NCBI RefSeq assembly: GCF_905171765.1
Contig: NC_053398.1
Location: 43,554,323-43,618,322, forward strand
Direction of reading: 5' to 3'
DNA: 64,000 nucleotides
Origin: Bufo bufo
Lineage: Eukaryota > Chordata > Amphibia > Anura > Bufonidae
The translations under genes were made by a program, and so were the position numbers. Within the stretch, counting starts at the first letter, position 1, and the number at the start of each line of letters is the position of its first letter. This document shows positions 12,701-20,780 of the stretch, in pieces. The notes under the pieces are model-generated. The model was not told the DNA's origin. It made no database searches and was given only the letters and a program-made list of their open reading frames with translations.

Positions 12701-15700
12701 CTCTGATGTTTTTTTGAAGCTCTCTGTGGACCATGGCTTTTGCTGTGGGATGCGACTAAGAAAATTTCAGGAAAGACCAACTGGAGCAGCTGAACTTTAT
12801 TTGGGGTTAATCAGAGGCACTTTAAATGATGGCAGGTGTATGCTGACTCCTATTTAACATGATTTTGAATGTGATTGCTTAATTCTGAACACAGCTACAT
12901 CCCCAGTTATAAGAGGGTGTGCACACTTATGCAGCCACATTATTTTATTTATTCTTTCTTCCCTCAACCTAAAAGATTTCAGTTTGTTTTTCAATTAAGC
13001 TGTACAATTTAGGCTATTTTCACACTAGCGTTCTGCTGTCCGCTCGTGAGCTCCGTTTGAAGGGGCTCACGAGCGGATCAGAACGCTTCCGTCCAGCCCT
13101 GATGCAGTCTGAATGGATGCGGATCCGCTCAGACTGCATCAGTCTGGCGGCGTTCAGCCTCCGCTCCGCTCGCCTCCGCACGGCCAGGCGGACAGCTGAA
13201 CGCTGCTTGCAGCGTTCGGGTGTCCGCCTGGCCGTGCGGAGGCGTGCGGATCCGTCCAGACTTACAATGTAAGTCAATGGGAACGGATCCGCTTGAAGAT
13301 GATACCATATGGCTCAATCTTCAAGCGGATCCGTCCCCCATTGACTTTACATTGAAAGTCTGAACGGATCCGCTCAGGCTACTTTCGCACTTAGAAATTT
13401 TTCTAAGTTATTAATGCAGACGGATCCGTACTGAACGGAGCCTCCGTCTGCATTAATATGATCAGATCCGTTCAGAACGGATCCGATCAAGCGCTAGTGT
13501 GAAAGTAGCCTTATAGGTCACATTAAAGGTGGAAAAAGTTCTGAAATGATTTATCTTTGTCTCATTTTTTTACATCACAGAAACCTGACATTTTAACAGG
13601 GGTGTGTAGACTTTTTATATCCACCGTAGCTGTGGTTCACCTGATTAAAATGCTGTTTTTCTTTTGGTGATCTGAGGCAAACAGTTTGACAGAGAGGTCG
13701 GTGATTACCTTTAAAAGGCTAAACCTTCTACCTGTAATAGGAAGCGTGAAATTTGTGGACAGACATTTCATGACTGTATTGGAGATATGAGTGGATTTGG
13801 CTCTTTGGAAATGACAAGTATACCTGGAAGAGTTGAAAGAAAATAGATAAAAGGCCACTTAGTAACAAAACAAGTTACTATCACATAAATTATGTATTTG
13901 GTATCAAGAACCCTGTAGACACAATCAGAAGTGAGAACTACAGATTAGTGAAACTCTGTTTTACAGCATTTTGCCCACTGGAGAATTTCCTATTACAGAG
14001 CCGTACTTCCGACATGTGTAGCAACTGAGGCTGAAATAAGGATTTATATTCAGCATTTCAGCCTCCACTGTATTTTAGATTCTATACACGACTAAACAAA
14101 TTTTGCCTTCTTAAATTAGCTCATTTCTAGTTGGGACATTTTGGAGACAAATTATTCATAAATAGTGGTACTTCTTAATAATAGCTCACCATGATAGCAT
14201 CTTCTCTGTTCCACATGAGGGTCAAGCCAACCTTTGTGTACATCTTAAAATAGCCATCGTTTTCATGCATGAGAATACCAAATCTGTAGAAAGGTGTCCT
14301 GACACTGAAAAGTAATCATTAAGCTGTAAATTCAAGATGTTTTATACATAAGTTATGCTTCTTAAAGGGGTTCCACCATAAAATGTACACTTCCATTTAG
14401 CACTCCATCAGTCCCATAGAAATGAATGGAATGAACACTTGCACTGTCGCGTGTATTGTTGGGGTTCCAATGGTCAGAAGCCCATATTAAAGAGGACCTT
14501 TCATCTGTTTAGCCCTAGTATAATTAGAGTCTTACCTTATAGGGCAGCCCCCACTGATGTCATTGCACTTTTTTTTTTCCCCCGTTGATTTCGGCGCCTT
14601 ATATTCTAATTAGCCGACTTGGTTATACTAGGCGGAGACTGGAGCACTTCTCTTCTCCCTGGCTGTGAGCGCATCCAATCAGAGCGCACCGCTCACAGCC
14701 AGGGAGGAGCTCTTTGAAAAAAAAAAAAAAGTGTGATGACATCAGTAGGGGCCGCCCTATAAGGTAAGACCCTAATTAGAATAGGGTTAAAGAGATAAAA
14801 AGTCCTCTTTAATCACCTATCCTGTAGATAGATCATAAATATTTTTCATGGGATAACCCCATTTAAGTTCAGAATCTAAAAATAAAGTTGTTTTAAACAA
14901 AACGTCTCTGGGAATTAATCAGATCTGCTAATCTAGAACCTTCTAGTGCGAGTGGTGGAGTGGAGAAGCACAGCCTAAACAAAAACATTGTTACAATTTC
15001 TATCATAGACTTTTATAGACCTTCAATGTAAGTATAATGGAATGAATAAGCAGTTTTTCAAGTTATAAACAAGTCTTTAGACTTGTGGGGGAGATATATC
15101 AAGACTGGTATATCCATCTGCCAGTCTTGATCTCCCTGCATTGGTGTGAGAGTTTCCGAATTAATTAAGAGGCAGAAGCCACGCACCAGAAACGGAATTC
15201 TATGCCAGCTACAGGCTGGTGTAGACTTCAGCTATAACTTACGCCACTTTCTTGCAAAAGTTATAGTAAATGCAGCAGGTGGCACGAAGCCTCACCTACT
15301 TCCGTCAATCCCTGCCCTGGAAAAGTGGCGAGAAGTATTATGGCACGCACCATAATGTGCAACTTTTTTTACTCCACAATAATGGCATAATTAGCTTAAT
15401 AAATGTCCCTCAATGTGTCTGAATTTTTTCCTCCAAAGTTTTGCATAGGTAGAAAGTCATACAGTCTCTCAGTATTAGCTGGCTGTGCATTAACCCTTTC
15501 CACAATGCAGTGCAGCTATAGTGTAATAACAGTGCAAATGAACAGGATATATTGCAATAGACATATAAATGCAGTTCAACAATAAGAAACATTATAAGTG
15601 CACTCAACATCACAGTGACAGTGCAAGTTAACCCTTCAAAGTGCAATAAAGGTATTTAGATGCTGCCAGAAATATGTATACTTACCAACACTGCTGTTGG

Positions 15701-18643
15701 TAAATTTGGGGCATATAAGTCTAGTCATGGGAACGTCCCAACTCCCATAAGAATAATTACCCATTTATGGCAGAGGCTTACGTAACCCCTGGCTATTTTC
15801 TGACTGGGACAGCCTGAGACTGCCAGAACTGTCTCTGAAAATTTGGAACAGTCCATAATTGTGGACTGTTGGCAAGTACTATATGTATATACAGTCAATC
15901 AATGTGTGTTGGCATGGGGAGTTCTGGCAGCAGTTAAACAACCTTTTATAGGAAAATACTGACAAATCATGGAAAACTATATGTTCCTGAGCTCAATAGA
16001 CAATTCTGGGAAAAGACGATTTATCAGTTAAAATCTATAGATAAGATATTAAAAAGAAAATCTGAGAATTGATTTTCCTTGAATGCATGAGTACAAGATG
16101 TTTTGCATGATCATCACTATGAGGAGAACAGTATTGGGTTGCTATGCAATGCTGGGGAAAATAATCCAGAGGATAAGGGGAATAAAAGCATGGGACAATT
16201 CCAGCAACTTCTCAGGTGTCCTGAGACAATAGTTATTTTAAGAATATAAAACCGATTAAATTATTCTTTGCCAAATAACCGTGTAATGCTGCCCCATATC
16301 AAGAAGCTTTAAGGGGAAATTAAGAGATCATGAAATCTAATCACTGAATTATTGTAGGAATGTAGATCAAGACTACAAAAACAGTTGTATTCAAGATTAT
16401 GGAAAATTATGGTAAATGTTCTCCTATCAAAAACAGCACTATGAATTAACTCTTTAGGCAGTCCAGACTCTAGCACTGCTGGCTATTAGTGTGTATATGA
16501 GTATTTTTATGACCAAAAATCCCATCTCATAATCATTTTCAGACACTATCTTAGGCTCTAGGCTTTCAAACTTTATTCCCTTCGATTGTTGGCCTTTAGA
16601 CGCCATTGTATTAAAAGTGAATACAGGGCTATTTCCCTAATATTAGTAAACTAATAAGTTACTAAGAAAGTCAACTATGTTACACAGTTGGGGCTGGAAA
16701 AATGGAAGAGATGAAGAACATCCAATAGTGTGGGCATAAAGGTGCCTGTACATCTATGGTAATGTGACGTAAAGCCAAGACTCTCATGACAAGACCACAC
16801 AAGGTTTTACCATGAGTTGCTACAATTTTGGAAAGGCGAAGTTCATGGTTATAATGTGTTTCACCTATACAAGCCACATGCCCAAGAACCACATTGCAAA
16901 AACAAGGGGCCAGATTTATCATTAGCTCAAGTCAGAATAATGGAGTGAAAAAGTCGCAAAAAAATTCGCAAACGCTAAAACTGCACACAAATTTGCGACA
17001 TTTTTCTGCTCTGCACAATGCTCGCCAGTTTTCTGAAAGTGGGCGTGTTTTCTTATGTAAATGAATCTCTAGACAGATTTACTATTGGGACTATTAAAAA
17101 AGTCGCAAAAAAATGCGCAATTTCTCTCCAGTGAGGACCATGCTTATTTTATGAGACTTTTTAATAGAACATGCGACTTTTTTGTAAAAACGTGCGACTT
17201 TTTCATAAAGATGTACGACTTTTGTAAAGCTGCTTACTGACGGATAAACTGCTACCGTCAAACCACATTTATTACAGTCTTAAAGGGCCGATCATAAATC
17301 TGACTTGGCTAAAACTGACTTTAGCCATATGTGAAAGTGGAGTGAGCTGTCAGAGTAATGATAAATCTGGCCCATAGTATTTATTCCTAGAATAAATGCA
17401 ATTGTGCTACAGTAGTTCCATATATAGCTTGGTCAGGTTTCCTCATTCAGTTTTGAACGCCAAATTCAGAAGTGAATTACAAAAAAGAGGAGTAGTATCT
17501 GTCATATACACTTTCTCTCGTTTTATGATTCACTCCTGATTTTGACTTCGAAAACTGCATCCAGGAACCTGAACGCGTGGACGTAACCTTTGCGGTTTTG
17601 CCAATCTTGAAAGTTATCCCCTATCAACTAAATAAGGGATATCCAATAGATTGGTGAGGTAAGGTTCATATATTGCATTATCGATCCATGTGATATACAG
17701 AAAATCCATTTTGTGGTGTCTATAAACTTCCATGTGCCTACAATGTTCCTCCATACAGAATTCCAGAAAAAAATAAAAAATATGCTCCTCTGAATTACAT
17801 TCTGGAGGCATTCCACAGAGGTGTGATATGGTGGCAAATAGAGTACCTAAGGAGCCTCAACATGGACTCACATGTGTGACTATATAGGCATCCTACTTCA
17901 ACTTGAACCAGAAATGTGTCAGTGTACAGTTCATTGTGTCTCCCAGCATCTCCTCGCAAAAATATTAACTTGAAATCCACAATAGAAGAGGTATGATAGA
18001 GCCCCTCTGTTTTTGCTTCCACTACCACTTCCAATTTTCGTTAACCCATGGTATGAACCCTCCTCCATAAAAGGTTTTATAAAGAAAACCAAACAACCAA
18101 CCAACTAAACACATGAAAGATGTGAACATTATAAACTTTGACTCACATAGCTCCATTCAGCACCACTAAGTTACTCTTAATCTGAAGAGTCACATCTTTG
18201 ATGGTGATGGTGATCTTGTCTATAAACGGATGACCATTGACCAATGACCGATGAATATGGACAGAGAATTCTTGATAGGAGTCTTGGCAATGTGAGGCCA
18301 AGTTGTAGCTGCAGACGCCAGAAAACTGGTAAAAACCACCATCAAAAGTCTTAAAATGATAGTTCCCCCAGGTACTGCAGACATAATGACCATGATTACG
18401 GATTCGACCTGTTGAGTCACAAATTGTTAGAACTGTTAATATATTAGGACAGTCCAAGTTTACTATATATAATCATACTGTTAAGATGAGAGTTCTGCAT
18501 ACAGAGACACAAAGGAGAAAACTGTAATGTACATTAGTAGGTATATTATAGACTTTGAGATACTTGCCTGTTATCTCATCAATGGCTCTTGAGAACCCCA
18601 AAGTCAGACAAAACAACCACAAGCTTGCAGTCCTATACTCCAT
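623..18643 (-). CDS. muc2-like: Gel-forming mucin, MUC2-like, N-terminal part (8 exons, continues past left edge)
   Basis: This is a secreted mucin that would polymerise through disulphide-linked von Willebrand D domains to form mucus gel. The coding exons are 18643-18568, 18408-18147, 14304-14190, 10855-10765, 6717-6602, 6296-6080, 2483-2358 and 740-623, 1121 nt in all, with phases matching at every junction. The protein has a signal peptide (about residues 1-20), vWD domain D1 from Cys36, the CGLCG motif at residues 163-167 next to an NHT sequon, a C8 domain from about residue 212, and a TIL module from about residue 296 containing GCFCPAG and ending near CLPVDECHC. Runs such as RNHGH, CSTWGN and [13 protein letters not shown] match MUC2 as I remember it. 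Other gel-forming mucins (MUC5, MUC19) share this layout, so the paralogue is uncertain while the family is not. The Pro/Thr/Ser-rich repeats would lie to the left of the window. Confidence 0.93.
784..1000. repeat. Interspersed repeat (GATGAC...TCAGGATAG type) with a C-tract
   Basis: The segment contains TTGATGACCCATCCTCAGGA near one end and an inverted version near the other, finishing with AACCCCTTTAA. A run of 14 C lies at 850-863. The same ends recur at 2627-2997 and part of it at 56190-56300, so it is a dispersed non-coding family. Confidence 0.55.
1465..1860. repeat. Local repeat cluster around GATCTCTGGTCT
   Basis: Blocks at about 1475-1560 and 1672-1760 are diverged direct copies (both contain AGATCTCTGGTCT). 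A third block at 1745-1835 matches them inverted. The short open frames here are not convincing genes. Confidence 0.4.
2218..2320. repeat. MITE fragment (AATCTGATTG type)
   Basis: AGGTGGAATCTGATTGATTG followed by TTTTGATAAATCTCCCCC also occurs at 45593-45770, and in part at 9725-9815. Only one end is present. Confidence 0.5.
2358..2483 (-). CDS. muc2-like: Mucin exon 7: TIL domain
   Basis: The exon encodes the trypsin-inhibitor-like module, including [29 protein letters not shown] and MDGCFCPA. The acceptor ends TTTCCAAG. Joining to exon 6 creates CCT (Pro), giving the expected FCPKKCP. The donor is GCGG|GTGAGT, phase 1. Confidence 0.94.
2627..2997. repeat. Second copy of the GATGAC/TCAGGATAG repeat family
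   Basis: It begins AAAGGGGTTGTGCAGTCAGG and ends with GACATATTCTGAGGATGGG and ACTCTTTAGG, matching the ends of 784-1000 with an unrelated GC-rich middle. It is non-coding and intronic. Confidence 0.5.
3240..3960 (+). mobile_element. L2/CR1-type LINE 3' end
   Basis: The frame from about 3290 to 3629 (SLHWLP, then [33 protein letters not shown] and LWNTLP) matches the conserved C-terminus downstream of reverse transcriptase in L2-clade LINEs. The 3' tail has TTGTAAGCTCTTGCGAGCAG and GGCGCTATATAAATA and ends in an (ATT)n run at 3938-3960. The copy is heavily 5'-truncated and inactive. Confidence 0.85.
3966..5561 (+). mobile_element. Tc1-like element A, near-complete
   Basis: The 1596-bp element is flanked by TA on both sides. 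The ends are CAAACCGGATTCCAAAAAAG and its near-exact complement. Each end has a second inner repeat of AAAAAAGTTGGGACA (about 4153-4170 and 5349-5366), the IR/DR layout of many Tc1 elements. It lies in mucin intron 6 on the opposite strand from the gene. Confidence 0.93.
4317..5339 (+). pseudogene. Tc1-like transposase (DD34E) with one premature stop
   Basis: The protein cuts and pastes the element at TA sites. It starts [18 protein letters not shown], with paired helix-turn-helix DNA-binding domains ([20 protein letters not shown]). The catalytic residues are visible: Asp in WSDESRF, Asp in [10 protein letters not shown] and Glu in SPIENIW. The frame is open to a TAG at 5238-5240 where family members have Trp, then continues in the same frame to 5339 (about 340 codons). 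The ATG at 4263 is in frame, but 4317 fits the family start better. Apart from the stop I see no frameshift. Confidence 0.9.
6080..6296 (-). CDS. muc2-like: Mucin exon 6: C8 domain
   Basis: The exon encodes a cysteine-rich C8 domain, with [31 protein letters not shown] and RPGNWRT. The acceptor is TATCTTCCCTTTAG and the donor is TGTC|GTAAGC. The exon is 217 nt, phase 0 to phase 1. Confidence 0.95.
6602..6717 (-). CDS. muc2-like: Mucin exon 5: D1-C8 linker
   Basis: The exon encodes [20 protein letters not shown] and continues to a cysteine and HCSKY, aligning with the MUC2 stretch around SPLEFGN. It is bounded by CCCACTCAG and TAT|GTAAGT. It enters in phase 1 and leaves in phase 0, which is exactly what exons 4 and 6 require. 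Confidence 0.9.
7090..7440 (-). pseudogene. Decayed mariner-like transposase 3' fragment
   Basis: On the minus strand a broken frame reads [19 protein letters not shown] and later [16 protein letters not shown]. This resembles the third catalytic motif (PPxSPDLxPCDFFLWG) and the C-terminus of mariner/IS630-type transposases. Several stops and shifts interrupt it. The family call rests on this one motif. Confidence 0.5.
7450..7615. repeat. Short fold-back, about 35-bp arms
   Basis: CTATTCCACCATACTCGGAA at 7450 pairs with the complement ending at 7615, and the arms continue through GAATCCTCTG with few mismatches. About 97 bp separates the arms. It is non-coding. Confidence 0.7.
8080..8450. repeat. 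Fold-back MITE inserted in the left arm of the palindrome
   Basis: The arms run outward from a centre near 8278 (GGTACCAGATGGTACC), with AACCCGACTTCAGATTCCT and its complement, and extend to GCTTCAGATCATCGA and TCGATGAAGC at the outer ends. It has no coding potential. Confidence 0.75.
8497..8575 (+). repeat. tRNA-derived SINE-like head
   Basis: TATAGCTCAGTGATAAGTGG resembles a Pol III A box and GGTTTGAATCTTGG a B box, about 30 bp apart as in a tRNA gene. There is no convincing cloverleaf and no CCA-ready acceptor stem, so I call it tRNA-derived rather than a tRNA gene. Confidence 0.5.
8614..8942. repeat. MITE, ends GGGGxCA-TTTAT, CTA duplication
   Basis: Termini CGGGGCACATTTATTAA and the complement of GGGGTCATTTATCAAA are flanked by CTA on each side. 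Internally there are palindromes such as ACCGGTGTTTTAGACACCGG and TGTAAGACAGC...GTCTTACA. A relative lies at 50486-50660. Confidence 0.7.
9205..9290 (-). repeat. tRNA-derived SINE-like head, inverted partner of 8497-8575
   Basis: The minus strand reads TATAGTTTGGTGGTAAGTGC (A-box-like) and CAAGTTCAAGTCATGG (B-box-like). It is the right-arm counterpart of the tRNA-like stretch at 8497, in opposite orientation. Confidence 0.45.
9998..10224. repeat. PIF/Harbinger-like MITE
   Basis: Ends GGCTGGGTTCACATTACG and the complement CATTATGTGAGCC are flanked by TAA and TTA. A tandem 20-bp duplication (AGACGTCTATATAAAACA) lies at 10168-10208. The flanking triplets differ by one base. Confidence 0.6.
10765..10855 (-). 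CDS. muc2-like: Mucin exon 4: vWD calcium/CGLCG segment
   Basis: The exon encodes [20 protein letters not shown] and a few more residues. CGLCG is the vicinal-cysteine motif linked to multimer formation in vWF and mucins, and the NHT sequon before it is also found in MUC2. The acceptor is a pyrimidine tract plus TTCAG and the donor is GGGG|GTAAGT, phase 1. Confidence 0.95.
11069..11497. repeat. TTAA-type fold-back MITE, cut by Tc1 element B
   Basis: The left end is TTAAAGCAAATCTGTTACC. The arm around GGTTCACCCAATTAAAATGC (11125) is repeated inverted at 11448-11497. The centre carries another inverted pair (CACCCAAGCTCCATTTATTT and its complement). The normal right end is missing because a Tc1 sits in the right arm. 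Confidence 0.65.
11717..12780 (-). pseudogene. Tc1-like transposase B, catalytically dead
   Basis: The frame covers helix-turn-helix, linker and DDE domain (298 codons), then shifts frame near 11893 and continues as [14 protein letters not shown] to ASTKY. The first catalytic Asp is Asn ([10 protein letters not shown]), the second Asp is kept ([11 protein letters not shown]), and the third motif reads SPDLNPI with the Glu removed by the same small deletion that causes the frameshift. At least two catalytic positions are lost. Confidence 0.9.
13012..13510. repeat. PIF/Harbinger-like MITE nested in Tc1 B
   Basis: Ends GGCTATTTTCACACTAGCG and its complement CGCTAGTGTGAAAGTAGCC are nearly perfect. 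A TTA duplication lies at 13009-13011 and 13511-13513. The intact other end of Tc1 B shows that the pre-insertion sequence read through TTTATAGGTCAC. The interior is GC-rich with several GGATCCG palindromes. Confidence 0.9.
13627..13677. repeat. Mirror of the sequence left of Tc1 B (50-bp palindrome arm)
   Basis: TAGCTGTGGTTCACCTGATT onward to GATCTGAGG is the complement of 11448-11497, so Tc1 B sits exactly at the central TA of a 100-bp palindrome. The expected continuation of the MITE right arm is absent. Confidence 0.8.
14190..14304 (-). CDS. muc2-like: Mucin exon 3: middle of vWD domain D1
   Basis: The acceptor TTACTTTTCAG is followed by a frame that includes [14 protein letters not shown], matching the MUC2 D1 core. 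The exon enters in phase 2, ends in phase 0 at ATG|GTGAGC and is 115 nt long. Confidence 0.92.
14363..14880. repeat. TTAA-type repeat interrupted by a younger TTAA MITE
   Basis: The left end is TTAAAGGGGTTCCACC. The right end is ATGGGATAACCCCATTTAA. The two halves would join at the TTAA that flanks the inserted MITE at 14491-14808. Confidence 0.6.
14491..14808. repeat. TTAA MITE with about 90-bp terminal inverted repeats
   Basis: The element is flanked by TTAA at 14487-14490 and 14809-14812. Ends AGAGGACCTTTCATCTGTTT and complement. The centre is a palindrome of CCCTGGCTGTGAGCG. TTAA duplications are the hallmark of piggyBac-mobilised elements. Confidence 0.85.
15087..15411. repeat. MITE, GGGGGAxATxTATCAA ends
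   Basis: GGGGGAGATATATCAAGAC at the left and TTAATAAATGTCCCTC at the right are related to the ends at 8614-8942. The interior has short palindromes such as GTGGCACG...ATGGCACGCAC. The boundaries are approximate. Confidence 0.5.
15420..16900. other. No recognisable gene or element (mucin intron 2)
   Basis: This is AT-rich unique-looking sequence. Short frames on both strands lack codon structure, splice context or familiar motifs. Confidence 0.5.
16906..17374. repeat. MITE with GGGGCCAGATTTATCATTA ends
   Basis: The left end GGGGCCAGATTTATCATTA and the complement of TAATGATAAATCTGGCCCA match almost exactly. The interior has alternating AAAAGTCGCAAAAAAAT and complementary ACTTTTT runs. It is non-coding. 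Confidence 0.8.
18147..18408 (-). CDS. muc2-like: Mucin exon 2: start of vWD domain D1
   Basis: The frame opens with [19 protein letters not shown] and continues through [11 protein letters not shown] and CSYNLASHC, the beginning of the first vWD domain. The acceptor is CAACAG at 18409-18414. A second acceptor 24 bases upstream is also in phase and would add eight residues. The donor is AT|GTGAGT, phase 2. Confidence 0.93.
18568..18643 (-). CDS. muc2-like: Mucin exon 1: start codon and signal peptide
   Basis: The start codon has A at -3 and G at +4. The first residues are followed by a hydrophobic core ([12 protein letters not shown]) and a likely cleavage site after SRA. The exon ends in phase 1 at CAG followed by GCAAGT, a GC-type donor. 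The nearest GT, four bases downstream, would leave phase 2 and does not fit the next exon. The intron is only 159 bp. Confidence 0.85.
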
Positions 18644-18698
18644 TGTCTATGCTGTTGTGAAGGAAGCTCAATAGTATTAGTGATATTCACACCAAGAA

Positions 18699-18705
18699 TT
18701 TTATA
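18699..18705 (-). promoter_or_regulatory. TATA box of the mucin gene
   Basis: TATAAAA on the minus strand lies 56-62 bp upstream of the ATG, placing a transcription start near 18670 and giving a 5'UTR of roughly 30 nt. As I recall, human MUC2 also has a TATA box and a short leader. The start site is inferred. Confidence 0.65.
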
Positions 18706-18709
18706 GGAT

Positions 18710-19530
18710 TAGGCAGTGTTTGGTGACATCACACCGGGGAGACAGAATATTTAATCTCTACAATTGAGATAAACATTCCTTTTTTCTAATATTAAGCTAT
18801 TTGGGAGGGATTTTAAAGAAAGATATGCATTCTTGTGAAAGGCCAAGCAACACTTTATACTAAGCTCAGTATCAGCTATCCCCATGTCAAATGATAAGGA
18901 ATTCTGAGTAGCACACAATAATCTAGTTATGATAGATACCGTGGGTAGATAGATTTTTCACGATTCAGTTTGACAGCCATTTGGAAACACAGCTACAAAT
19001 TTGGGAACTACTTACCGCATGTATTGCAATATGATCTGGGGGAAAGGGTGGGACGGTTCTAGGAAAGGACTAGTTACCTGAAGGACTATCTTACCTTGCC
19101 ACTCCAGTAAGATATAGCTTGTCAAAAACTAATGTATTTACAACTTGGGTAAATTCACAGCAAAAAAAAAATCCACCATCAGAAAATGAATACACCTTAG
19201 AAAAAGTAGGTTAAAATATATATCTTAATTAAAAAATATTTATCATACATCCCTGTCTCATTATAGGTTGGATGTAGTAACAGTAATGCAGTGGTTAAAA
19301 GTGCACCAACCCAACTGGTTGCTCAGGTTGGCTCCATTACAACCAAAAAATACCAGCCAGATAAAAAACTGTGTGATAAAGGCCAAAAGCCTGTCATTAT
19401 CTAATGTTGATTGGGTCTAGGATAGTCAAAGGCTGTAATACAAATATCCCTACTGGCCTAGGATAACTAAGAGGCAGCTTCCCTGGTGGTCTAAGTACTT
19501 AAAGGGCAATGCCAACTTTCTGGGTAGTGT
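18710..19530. other. Mucin upstream region, no other gene seen
   Basis: Promoter-proximal sequence lies just beyond the TATA box, followed by low-complexity AT-rich DNA. I could not assign specific transcription-factor sites with confidence. Confidence 0.4.
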
Positions 19531-19532
19531 AA

Positions 19533-19811
19533 GGCTAGTTTCACACTAGCGTTTGAGAGTTCTCTGGATCCGGCATTTCCGAAAGCTACCCGAATGTGCG
19601 ACTATAATGGGGACTGGTGGAGATCTGGGCACAAGGAGGCAAATATGCAGAGAATCAACCGGACAAATACCGCTGCACGCAGCAGTTTTAGTCCAGTCGA
19701 TTCTCAGTATATTTGCCAGGTTGCAGACAGATTTCTGCTAGTCCCCATTATAGTCAATGGGGCAAGCAGGCGTCTTCCATGAATGTCGGATCCAGAGAGC
19801 TCTGGCAATCT
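19533..19811. repeat. Harbinger-like MITE, right end unclear
   Basis: The left end GGCTAGTTTCACACTAGCG is preceded by TAA and resembles the MITE at 13012. GGATCCGGCATTTCC and TGTCGGATCCAGAGAGCTCT form inverted arms. The terminal right end is not found. Confidence 0.6.
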
Positions 19812-20045
19812 GTTCTTTGCTGAAAGAGCCTGTCAGAGGTTTAATGTCGGTGTCCCTGATTCTCTTTGACAATATGGGCTTAATGTCAAGTTTCAAGGAG
19901 GTCTAGGGCAGGTGCTATATACAATTGTTTTTGGTTGTCTACAGCAGGAGTTAATGTCAGCATCACTGGTGGTCTAGTAATAGGGATGCCTACAGCACTC
20001 CAGTGCTAGCAGTGGGGACAGTATTAATGTCAGTAGACTTTGACT
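19812..20045. repeat. Diverged tandem repeat (TTAATGTCAG...GGTCTAG)
   Basis: Units of roughly 50-60 bp beginning near TTAATGTC and including TGGTGGTCTAG recur four or five times with heavy divergence; related text occurs at 19440-19500. Confidence 0.45.
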
Positions 20046-20360
20046 AGCACAGTTATGGGGTATAGAACATTTTGATGCTCCATGGTTCCTCTTCATAGCA
20101 TAGATGTGTAATTTTATTATTCAAAATGTCGTGGAATATGCATAAGACAAAAACTATATTGAGTAGTAAATTTCTTGTTTTCAGACATACATTACGAAAA
20201 AAAACATATAAAGAGGGAGGTGGGGGTTTCCAAAGGTATTGAATCGGTCCTTCTATATCAATCGTATGAACTGGGGCAGCTATAGAAGGCACAGAGATAA
20301 CAGTCACATGTAGCCCCCATGCCACATAAGAAGACACCAAGTATTATAAATGGTACATAA

Positions 20361-20780
20361 GGGCTTGTTCACACAACCATATGGCTTTTTCAGTTTTTTG
20401 CGTTCTGTTTTTCACGGATCCGTTGTTCCGTTTTTTGTTTCCGTTGTGTTTCCGTTTCTGTTCCGTTTTTCCGTATGGTATATACAGTATACAGTAATTA
20501 CATAGAAAAATTGGGCTGGGCATAAAATTTTCAATAGATGGTTCCACAAAAACGGAACGGATACGGAGGACATACGGATGCATTTCTGTATGTGTTCAGT
20601 TTTTTTTTGCAGACCCATTGACTTGAATGGAGCCACGGAACATGATTTGCGGACAATAATAGGACAAGACTCAAAATGTAGCGGAAATGCGGACATACGG
20701 AAACGGAATGCTCAAGGAGTACATTCCGTTTTTTTGGCGGAAAGCAAAAAACATTAAAAACGTTAGTGTGAACAAAGCCC
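20361..20780. repeat. Harbinger-like MITE, TAA duplication
   Basis: Ends GGGCTTGTTCACAC and complement GTGTGAACAAAGCCC are flanked by TAA on both sides. Internal runs such as CCGTTTTTTGTTTCCGTTG and their complements make it largely self-complementary. Confidence 0.85.

Larger units (their letters stand above)
11498..13626 (-). mobile_element. Tc1-like element B with a nested MITE
   Basis: Ends CAGTGGAATGAAAAAGTC and the complement of CGGTGGATATAAAAAGTC are flanked by TA. Long terminal repeats of about 150 bp (GTCAGGTTTCTGTGATGTAA and beyond) are present at both ends. Without the 499-bp MITE and its duplicated TTA the element is about 1.63 kb, normal for Tc1. It lies in mucin intron 3. Confidence 0.93.

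Noticed and set aside
13637..13858. Minus-strand frame after a good CAG acceptor (VYLSFPKSQ...) as a mucin exon
   Set aside because: The peptide has no resemblance to a vWD domain, and the true exon 4 (10765-10855) joins exon 3 in phase.
18561..18566. GT donor (AA|GTATCT) for mucin exon 1
   Set aside because: It leaves phase 2, which neither acceptor of exon 2 can accept; the GC donor matches the consensus and the phase.
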